In this document: in pieces, positions 26,091 through 32,603 of the stretch | Numbering within the stretch: position 1 is the first letter of the stretch | Layout of the letters: the number at the start of each line of letters is the position of its first letter | From: Zetaproteobacteria bacterium | Lineage (GTDB): Bacteria; Pseudomonadota; Zetaproteobacteria; Mariprofundales; Mariprofundaceae | Length of the DNA: 32,603 bases | Assembly: GCA_003695905.1 (NCBI GenBank) | Contig: RFGS01000072.1 | Location: 1 to 32,603 of the forward strand | Direction of reading: 5' to 3' | Program-made: the position numbers and the translations under genes | The notes under the pieces: generated by a model | Databases searched by the model: none | What the model was told of the DNA's origin: nothing | The model's input: only the letters and a program-made list of their open reading frames with translations

Positions 26091-27335
26091 TCAGGAGAAC
26101 TTTCGAATCACAACAGAGGCATTCGTTCCGCCGAAACCAAACGAATTGGAAATCGCGACACGAATCGGATGCTCACGCGCCGTATACGGCACGTAATCTA
26201 GATCGCACTCCGGATCCTGGTTGTCCAGGTTGATCGTCGGCGGTACGACGCCATGATAAACCGCCAGCACGGAAAACGCAGCCTCGATGCCACCAGCAGC
26301 TCCAAGCAGATGACCGGTCATCGATTTCGAGGACGAAACCATCAGCTTGTAGGCATGATCACCAAACACTGCCTTGATGCCATCGGTCTCCGCCTTGTCA
26401 CCGGCAGGCGTAGACGTTCCATGTGCATTGATATAATCCACCTCATCCGGCGCAATCCGTGCCCGTTCCAGCGCCATCTTCATACAGCGGGCGCCCCCCT
26501 CGCCTCCCGGCGCAGGTGCAGTCATATGGTAGGCATCACCGGACATGCCATAACCGATGATTTCAGCAAAAATTTCGGCACCGCGGGCTTTTGCGGATTC
26601 CAAGGACTCCAGCACCAGCACGCCAGCACCCTCACCCATGACGAAGCCATCCCTGTCAACATCCCATGGCCGGGAAGCCCTTTCAGGTTCGTCATTGCGC
26701 GTGGACAACGCCTTGGAGGCGCAAAAACCACCAATGCCAAGCTCACAAATGCAAGCCTCTGAACCACCGGCAATCATCGCATCGGCATCACCCCGGGCAA
26801 TGATGCTGAACGCATCGCCAATGGCATGTGTCCCCGTGGCACAGGCTGTAACTGTGGCTGAATTCGGCCCCTTGGCTCCTGTACGCATGGACACCCAACC
26901 TGAGATCATGTTGATGATCGTCTGCGGAATGAAAAACGGAGAAATCTTCTTTCTTCCCCCGGCTTCATAGGCGCGCATGGTGCGCTCGATCATGGGCAAT
27001 CCGCCGATCCCAGAACCGATGATCACACCCACTCGTTCCGCATTGTCCTCACGGATCTCCAGGCCGGATTGCTTAAGCGCCATATCGGCAGCTGCCACGC
27101 CATACTGGATGAAGGTATCCATCTTACGCGCATCCTTGCGATTGATGAAATCCTCCACCTGAAAATCAGGAACCTCGCCGGCGATCGTGCATGGCATTCC
27201 TGCCGCCACGGCATCAAACCGCGTGATTCGCCGGATACCCGAGCGCCCTGCGACCAAATTGTTCCATGATAGATCGGTACCGGTACCGAGCGGTGTCACC
27301 AACCCGATACCGGTCACGACGACACGTTGCTGCAT
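26091..27335 (-). CDS. fabF: 3-oxoacyl-[acyl-carrier-protein] synthase II
   Basis: 414-aa ORF: RVVVTGIGLVTPLGTG, TVTACATGTHAIGDAF (catalytic Cys), YINAHGTSTPAGDKAE, KSMTGHLLGAAGGIEA, NSFGFGGTNASVV. Confidence 0.97.
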   Translation of the reverse strand: MQQRVVVTGIGLVTPLGTGTDLSWNNLVAGRSGIRRITRFDAVAAGMPCTIAGEVPDFQVEDFINRKDARKMDTFIQYGVAAADMALKQSGLEIREDNAERVGVIIGSGIGGLPMIERTMRAYEAGGRKKISPFFIPQTIINMISGWVSMRTGAKGPNSATVTACATGTHAIGDAFSIIARGDADAMIAGGSEACICELGIGGFCASKALSTRNDEPERASRPWDVDRDGFVMGEGAGVLVLESLESAKARGAEIFAEIIGYGMSGDAYHMTAPAPGGEGGARCMKMALERARIAPDEVDYINAHGTSTPAGDKAETDGIKAVFGDHAYKLMVSSSKSMTGHLLGAAGGIEAAFSVLAVYHGVVPPTINLDNQDPECDLDYVPYTAREHPIRVAISNSFGFGGTNASVVIRKFS

Positions 27336-27346
27336 GGATTGCCTAC

Positions 27347-27586
27347 TTATTCAGCTTTGGCGGCAATATAATCGATGGCATTCTGCACGCTCTGAATCTT
27401 TTCAGCGTCTTCGTCAGGAATCTCAATGCCAAACTCTTCCTCGAAGGCCATGACCAACTCAACCGTATCGAGGGAATCCGCGCCAAGATCATCGACAAAG
27501 GAAGAATCAGGGCTGATCTCACTTTCGTCAACGTTGAGCTGATCGGCAACAATCTTGATAACTTTGGCTTCAATTTCTGCAGACAT
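27347..27586 (-). CDS. acpP: Acyl carrier protein
   Basis: 79-aa ORF with [38 protein letters not shown] phosphopantetheine site; RBS GGGAGG. Confidence 0.97.
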   Translation of the reverse strand: MSAEIEAKVIKIVADQLNVDESEISPDSSFVDDLGADSLDTVELVMAFEEEFGIEIPDEDAEKIQSVQNAIDYIAAKAE

Positions 27587-27604
27587 CTAGTCCTCCCATA
27601 AAAA

Positions 27605-27632
27605 ATTATGCGGCTTCTACCATAGCCATGAA
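27605..27632 (-). promoter_or_regulatory. Candidate acpP promoter
   Basis: Minus strand TTCATG-N16-CATAAT just upstream of ATTTTTTATGGGAGGACTAGATG. -10 is good, -35 is weak. Confidence 0.3.
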
Positions 27633-27673
27633 CGCCGCACAAGTACCGGCTCCGCGAGATGCATACGAAACCG

Positions 27674-28414
27674 CTACATATACATGCCTCCATTGACATG
27701 TATAACTTGGCCCGTGATATAGCCGGCCGAATCACTGGCCAGAAAGGCCACCACAGCCGCTACGTCATCTGCCGAACCCAATCTTCCAAGGGGAATCTGT
27801 TCCGCCAGCTTGGCCTGTGCTTCCCCGCCCAGTTCGGCGGTCATGTCAGTCGCGATAAATCCTGGTGCAACGGCATTGACCGTGATGCCGCGGGAACCCA
27901 CCTCCCTGGCCAGAGAACGAGTCATCGCATCGATGCCTCCCTTGCTTGCACAATAGTTCAACTGACCAGGGTTACCCATGGAAGCGACCACAGATGAAAT
28001 ATTGATAATCCGCCCGTACCTTGCCCGCATCATGGGCTTGAGAACCGCTTGGGATGCATGGAACACGGAGGAAAGGTTGGTCGCGATCACTTGATTCCAG
28101 TCTTCCTCCTTCATGCGCATGGCAAGGTTGTCCCGCGTAATGCCGGCATTGTTCACCAGCACATCAAGACGTCCAAAATGCTTCTGAGCTTTCTGGATGA
28201 AATCCATCACCTGTTGGCGTTCCGAGACATCAACTGCACAGGCCAGCACGTCACATCCATGCTCTTCTGACAGCCTTGTTCCTGCTTTATCGATGGTCTG
28301 CTGTCGGGTGCCGCAGATAGCCAGGTCATATCCCTGTTCGGCAAGCCTGCGCGCAATGGCATATCCGATGCCGCGACTTGCTCCAGTCACAATGGCCACA
28401 CGTCGATCACTCAT
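27674..28414 (-). CDS. fabG: 3-oxoacyl-[acyl-carrier-protein] reductase
   Basis: 246-aa SDR: VTGASRGIGYAIARRLAEQG, LVNNAGITRDNLAMRMKEEDW, YCASKGGIDAMTRSLAREV, GFIATDMTAEL, YITGQVIHVNGGMYM. Confidence 0.97.
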   Translation of the reverse strand: MSDRRVAIVTGASRGIGYAIARRLAEQGYDLAICGTRQQTIDKAGTRLSEEHGCDVLACAVDVSERQQVMDFIQKAQKHFGRLDVLVNNAGITRDNLAMRMKEEDWNQVIATNLSSVFHASQAVLKPMMRARYGRIINISSVVASMGNPGQLNYCASKGGIDAMTRSLAREVGSRGITVNAVAPGFIATDMTAELGGEAQAKLAEQIPLGRLGSADDVAAVVAFLASDSAGYITGQVIHVNGGMYM

Positions 28415-29361
28415 GCCTGAACGCCCTCCTCAAAGGCCCCTAGTGCCTTCCCAAACTCATCCGGCGAGGCCGTCGAATAGACGGGAACATGGCGGTCGAT
28501 TCGTCGCATCAGACCGCTCAAAACCTTGCCCGGCCCCATCTCTACGACCGTCACAGCCGTCCCGGATATTAGCCGCTGTATCGACTCCGTCCAACGAACC
28601 GGTGAGACAAGCTGCTTGGCAAGGGCCGAACGAATCTCATGCGTCGCCTCCAATGGCCTTGCTTCTGCATTGCTCCACACAGCACAGGTGGGTTCGTGCA
28701 TATCCACTGCTGACAATCTGTCGACCATGGCCTCGGCAGCCTTCTGCATCAATGGCGTATGCGAAGGCACGCTGACCGCCAATTTCATGGCCCGCTTGGC
28801 TCCCGCTTCCCGGGCCAGTTCGATAAGCTTGTCAACAGCTTGCGCATGCCCGGCCACGACAAGCTGACCCGGGCAATTATAATTGGCTGGCCAGACTTGG
28901 GAATCTTGTCCGCTCGCCTGCTTGCACAATTGCTCCACGACAGAATCTTCAAGTCCAAGGACTGCGGCCATGCTACCCGTTCCTGCCGGAACGGCATCGT
29001 TCATGACCTTGCCCCGGAAGGCCACGAGCTTTACAGCTTCGGAAAAGTCGAGAACACCAGCTGCAACAAGGGCACTGTATTCGCCCAAGGAATGCCCCAA
29101 AACGTGGATGGGACGAGGTCCGCCCCTTTGTTGCCAAAGTCTTAACAAGGCCATGGAAGCTGTCAGCAGCGCAGGCTGGGTGTATTCAGTCCTGTTCAGC
29201 TTGTCATCCGGATTCTCGGTGATCAATCGCCCCAGATCATAGCCCAGCGCATCGGACGCCTCGTCCAACGTTGACTTGACCACACCCTCATCCATAAAGG
29301 CATCCAGCATGCCGACAGCCTGGGAACCCTGCCCGGGAAAAAGCAATGCAAGCGATGTCAC
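28411..29361 (-). CDS. fabD: [Acyl-carrier-protein] S-malonyltransferase
   Basis: LALLFPGQGSQAVGM, VLGHSLGEYSALVAAGVL, GTGSMAAVLGL, VPSHTPLMQKA. GTG start at 29361 (AAGGAGA RBS, GTGA overlap with fabH stop) is more likely than the upstream ATG at 29382. Confidence 0.95.
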   Translation of the reverse strand: MTSLALLFPGQGSQAVGMLDAFMDEGVVKSTLDEASDALGYDLGRLITENPDDKLNRTEYTQPALLTASMALLRLWQQRGGPRPIHVLGHSLGEYSALVAAGVLDFSEAVKLVAFRGKVMNDAVPAGTGSMAAVLGLEDSVVEQLCKQASGQDSQVWPANYNCPGQLVVAGHAQAVDKLIELAREAGAKRAMKLAVSVPSHTPLMQKAAEAMVDRLSAVDMHEPTCAVWSNAEARPLEATHEIRSALAKQLVSPVRWTESIQRLISGTAVTVVEMGPGKVLSGLMRRIDRHVPVYSTASPDEFGKALGAFEEGVQA

Positions 29362-30383
29362 CCTTTCTTCTCCTTGCTCCATCGAATCAAGTTCGCACCC
29401 CAGGCAAAACCACCTGCAAAGGCTTCCAGCAGAATCAGCTGCCCCGGCTTAAGGTCTCCCTTGCGATAAAGCTCATTCAGAGCCAAGGGGACGCTAGCCG
29501 AAGATGTGTTGCCATGGCACTGTACCGTCTGCGCCACCCTATCCATGCTCATGCCGAGCTTTCGGGCCGTTGCCCGGATGATGCGAATATTGGCCTGATG
29601 AGGAACCAGCCAGTCAACATCCTCACTATGGAACCCGTATTTCTGGAGAATCTCCTCAACGACTTCTCCGAGCTTCGCGACCGCAACTCGGAACACTTCA
29701 TTGCCCTTCATCTCGATGGCGGCGATACCGGCAGCATCGGTGGAGAAATCAACCCCCTCCGTATGATAGCTATCCGGACTGGCATGCTCGTGCGGATGCT
29801 CGGCCTTCAAGAGATCCCGATAAGAACCATCCGCATGAAGCACGGACCCGATGATGCCGCCTTCCTCATCTCGACCTTCGATGACAACAGCCCCTGCGCC
29901 ATCACCAAAAAGAACGCATGTACTGCGATCCCTCCAGTCGATAATGCGACTCATGGCCTCTGCACCTACAAGGAGAATGCGTCGAAACATGCCAGCCCGA
30001 ATCATGCAGTCAGCCTGCGCCAGACCATAAATGAACCCCGAGCATACGGCCTGAATATCCCAGGCTGGAAAACCCTTGCCTCCCAGCTTGGCCTGGAGAA
30101 TCGTGGCCGTAGCCGGAAAGATCATATCCGGTGTGGTCGTCGCCACAATCAGGGCATCGATATCCTCAATGCTGAGGCCTGAATCGGAAAGCGCCTGACA
30201 CGCCGCCTGGGCAGCCATGTCCGAGGTGGCCTCATGTTTTGCAATGATATGCCGCTGGCGAATGCCAGTGCGTTCCCGGATCCATTCATCCGAGGTGTCC
30301 ACCATACGCTCGAGCTCAGCATTGGTCAGCACACGCTCGGGGAGATACCCACCGAGACCGATAATATGCGCATTCATGCTCAT
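29358..30383 (-). CDS. fabH: 3-oxoacyl-[acyl-carrier-protein] synthase III
   Basis: Start at MSMNAHIIGLGGYLPERVLTNAELE (30383, ATGA overlap with plsX stop; or M at 30377), TSDEWIRERTGIRQRHI, DIQAVCSGFIYGL (Cys), VPHQANIRII, GNTSSASVPLAL. Confidence 0.96.
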   Translation of the reverse strand: MSMNAHIIGLGGYLPERVLTNAELERMVDTSDEWIRERTGIRQRHIIAKHEATSDMAAQAACQALSDSGLSIEDIDALIVATTTPDMIFPATATILQAKLGGKGFPAWDIQAVCSGFIYGLAQADCMIRAGMFRRILLVGAEAMSRIIDWRDRSTCVLFGDGAGAVVIEGRDEEGGIIGSVLHADGSYRDLLKAEHPHEHASPDSYHTEGVDFSTDAAGIAAIEMKGNEVFRVAVAKLGEVVEEILQKYGFHSEDVDWLVPHQANIRIIRATARKLGMSMDRVAQTVQCHGNTSSASVPLALNELYRKGDLKPGQLILLEAFAGGFAWGANLIRWSKEKKG

Positions 30384-31423
30384 GAGGCGTGCCACTGGGC
30401 CATGATCTCGTTGATACGGGAAATCAGCCCCTCCCTGATCTCCCGATGGGCCACACCGATGGCATTGGCTAGGCCAGAGGCATCCGCCGAACCGTGGCTC
30501 TTGACCACGACACCGTTCAAACCAAGCAAAGGAGCACCATTGTACCTTGAAGGATTCACCCTGTCCTTGAAACGATTCAAGGCAGGCCTTGCTAGCCATG
30601 CGCCTAGCTTGGCGCGCATCCCAGACAATAACGCATTTTTCATGTTGTCAGCGAGAAACCGGGCCGTTCCTTCCATGGTTTTCAGCGCAATATTGCCTAC
30701 AAAGCCATCGCAAACGACGACATCAACCTCTGCAGAAAAAAGATCCGTTCCCTCGACATTGCCGATAAATTCGATTGGTGACTCGGCAAGTTCGTTTGCG
30801 GCCACTTTGACCACATCCGTTCCCTTGATGTCTTCACTGCCGATATTCAGCAACCCAACTCTCGGGCTGGGCAGATTCTCGGCCGTTTGCATGTAACACG
30901 AGCCCATCAGAGCAAACTGAACCAGATGATCCGAGGTGCAGTCAACATTGGCGCCAACATCCAGAAATAACGTCCGCGTACCCTTTTCGGCGGGAATCAA
31001 TGAAGCGATGGCTGGTCTATCAATGCCGGTGATTGTCTTCAGGATCAGTTTTGAGATGGCCATCAGGGCACCGGTATTGCCTGCGCTGACAAGTGCATCC
31101 CATTCGCCGTCCCGGATCTTGCGGACACCCACGTGAATGGACGAATTCTTTTTGCGCCGTACGGCTACGGCAGGCGAATCGCCCATTTCAATGACATCCT
31201 GGCTCGGCACTAATTGGACTTGGTCATCCAGCCCTCTCTCACGCAAAGACGGAGCAATGACCTCCTCGATACCAACAAGGCCAAACGACACACCTGCAAG
31301 ATCCTCTCGAGCCAAGACCAGAGTCAGCGCATCCAGCACAACGCCCGGTGCATGATCGCCGCCATGGGCATCAATAAGGATACGAACCGGTCCGGTCAAG
31401 GGTTCCGGTCTTGGATTCTGCAT
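30380..31423 (-). CDS. plsX: Phosphate acyltransferase PlsX
   Basis: 347-aa ORF: RILIDAHGGDHAPGVVLDAL, SPAVAVRRKKNSSIHVG, ALVSAGNTGALMA, LLNIGSEDIKGTDVVK, VVCDGFVGNIALKTMEG. Confidence 0.96.
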   Translation of the reverse strand: MQNPRPEPLTGPVRILIDAHGGDHAPGVVLDALTLVLAREDLAGVSFGLVGIEEVIAPSLRERGLDDQVQLVPSQDVIEMGDSPAVAVRRKKNSSIHVGVRKIRDGEWDALVSAGNTGALMAISKLILKTITGIDRPAIASLIPAEKGTRTLFLDVGANVDCTSDHLVQFALMGSCYMQTAENLPSPRVGLLNIGSEDIKGTDVVKVAANELAESPIEFIGNVEGTDLFSAEVDVVVCDGFVGNIALKTMEGTARFLADNMKNALLSGMRAKLGAWLARPALNRFKDRVNPSRYNGAPLLGLNGVVVKSHGSADASGLANAIGVAHREIREGLISRINEIMAQWHAS

Positions 31424-31460
31424 GGTTTCTCAGCCTGCTGCGGCAGTGCAGAATGCTGAA

Positions 31461-31643
31461 TCAAATTTCGCTGCTGATCTTGACTTCGCGACCCTTGTAG
31501 AAGCCGCAATGCGGACAAGCGTGATGCGGACGCATCATCTCCCCGCACTCAGGACATTCGCTCATGCCAGCGGGCACAATCCGATCATGCGCGCGACGCA
31601 TATTGCGCTTCGAGCTACTCGTCTTCTTCTTTGGAACTGCCAT
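31461..31643 (-). CDS. rpmF: 50S ribosomal protein bL32 (Zn-ribbon form)
   Basis: [23 protein letters not shown]...[25 protein letters not shown]. Confidence 0.97.
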   Translation of the reverse strand: MAVPKKKTSSSKRNMRRAHDRIVPAGMSECPECGEMMRPHHACPHCGFYKGREVKISSEI

Positions 31644-31669
31644 GTTTCTTTCTCCTCACCTAGGGTGAA

Positions 31670-32218
31670 TCAATGATCCTTGCCCAAATCAAGCTGGCGA
31701 AGGACCGCAAATGGATGATCATCATCCACTTTCTTGCAGCGACACGATGACGCATTCAAGTTCACGCCGCAACCGCTGCATAATCCGGCACAATCCTCAC
31801 GACAAATCACATCGCTACGCCAGGAAAGCCAGATCTCTTCGCGCAGGATGTCCACCAGACTGATATGCCCTGGCGGGTCCAACACGTCATCCATGCATTC
31901 GTCTGGCCCCGTGACGCCCAGCTGGAAATCGCGTTCCAAATCTCCGGCTACATGCCAATCGAAGGACCTCAGGCATCGACAGCAGGTACGGCGTATGCAT
32001 GCCTGCCATTGACCCGTCAACCTGAAGACCTGGCCCTTGCGGACCAGCGACCCCTGCCAAACCACATCTTCAACGAGCCCTTCTACGGGCTCGGCAGCAG
32101 TCGCTGACACCTCGTTTATTTCCCTCGGGGATATCAAGGTATCCCAAAAATACCCTTCCTCGGGCAGGTTCTGCAGTGTCAGTTCCCAGCGATGGCTCAC
32201 GATGTCTCCATGGAACAT
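31670..32218 (-). CDS. yceD: YceD/DUF177 family protein
   Basis: 182-aa ORF with CxRCL, LREEIWLSWRSDVICREDCAGLCSGCGVNLNASSCRC, DHPFAVLRQLD; adjacent to rpmF as usual. Confidence 0.92.
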   Translation of the reverse strand: MFHGDIVSHRWELTLQNLPEEGYFWDTLISPREINEVSATAAEPVEGLVEDVVWQGSLVRKGQVFRLTGQWQACIRRTCCRCLRSFDWHVAGDLERDFQLGVTGPDECMDDVLDPPGHISLVDILREEIWLSWRSDVICREDCAGLCSGCGVNLNASSCRCKKVDDDHPFAVLRQLDLGKDH

Positions 32219-32233
32219 CCGGATTGGCGGCGC

Positions 32234-32261
32234 ATTATGAAGGGTGCTGTTGCCGGGTCAA
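32234..32261 (-). promoter_or_regulatory. Candidate sigma70 promoter for yceD-rpmF-plsX-fab operon
   Basis: Minus strand TTGACC-N16-CATAAT, with the -35 overlapping the lpxB stop codon. Confidence 0.5.
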
Positions 32262-32603
32262 GCGCGAGCCAGTTCCCTGACCATGTCAACCACAGCAATG
32301 GCCGGATCGGCCTGTCCAAGCTTTTTCCGCAGGCAATCAAAAGCCCGCAACTGGACTTCTGCCTGACCGGTCGATGCATCGAGCAAGCCATCCAAGGCAC
32401 GCAGGATATTCTCCACCGTGCATGTTTCCTGAAGCAGCTCGGGCATAATCCCCTGATCATCCATCAGGATATTGGCAAGCCCGACATGACGCACCTGCAG
32501 CAAACGTCTGGCCATCAGCGCCGTCAACGGCGAAGCTCGATAGACGAGCACCGTCGGTACTCCCCAGAGCGCCAACTCAAGCGTCGCCGTTCCGGACACC
32601 GCA
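32258..32603 (-). CDS. lpxB: Lipid-A-disaccharide synthase, C-terminal fragment (truncated by window edge)
   Basis: AVSGTATLELALWGVPTVLVYRASPLTALMARRLLQVRHVGLANILMDDQGIMPELLQ: LpxB C-terminal signature (SGTATLE, YRxSPLT, VGLxNIL, PELLQ). Upstream part lies outside the window. Confidence 0.9.
   Translation of the reverse strand, partial: AVSGTATLELALWGVPTVLVYRASPLTALMARRLLQVRHVGLANILMDDQGIMPELLQETCTVENILRALDGLLDASTGQAEVQLRAFDCLRKKLGQADPAIAVVDMVRELARA

Noticed and set aside
1-32603. CRISPR arrays, tRNA/rRNA genes, IS elements, prophage or defence modules
   Set aside because: No repeated spacer pattern, no transposase or phage-type proteins, and no intergenic space large enough for rRNA; no cloverleaf-like segment noticed in the short intergenic regions.

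Overview
This 32.6 kb window is dense chromosomal housekeeping and accessory metabolism from a Gram-negative, probably proteobacterial, genome. I saw no rRNA, tRNA, CRISPR array, transposase or phage module. From left to right there are five blocks. (1) A minus-strand cobalamin operon headed by a cobalamin riboswitch: btuB, tonB-like, cobB/cbiA, btuF, bluB, cbiB, cobD (Thr-P decarboxylase), cobS, and btuC cut off at the left edge. (2) A minus-strand chain of touching genes: rnfA, B, C, D, G, E, an unlisted 52-aa membrane ORF, an MIF-type tautomerase, def, fmt, rsmB. (3) An apbC (Mrp) gene, a YadG/YadH-like ABC exporter, erpA and apbE. (4) pilT and pilU. (5) A minus-strand fatty-acid and phospholipid cluster: lpxB (partial), yceD, rpmF, plsX, fabH, fabD, fabG, acpP, fabF, then pabB and a plsC-like gene. 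I did not find a clearly novel multi-gene system. The best second-look items are the small ORF coupled to rnfE and the tautomerase, a strong intrinsic terminator lying inside the first codons of pabB, mutually exclusive inverted repeats upstream of the riboswitch, a Ser in place of the usual Thr at the RnfD flavinylation position, and an ErpA with an extra Cys-containing tail. All family calls come from reading motifs and remembered family sequences. No database search was run.
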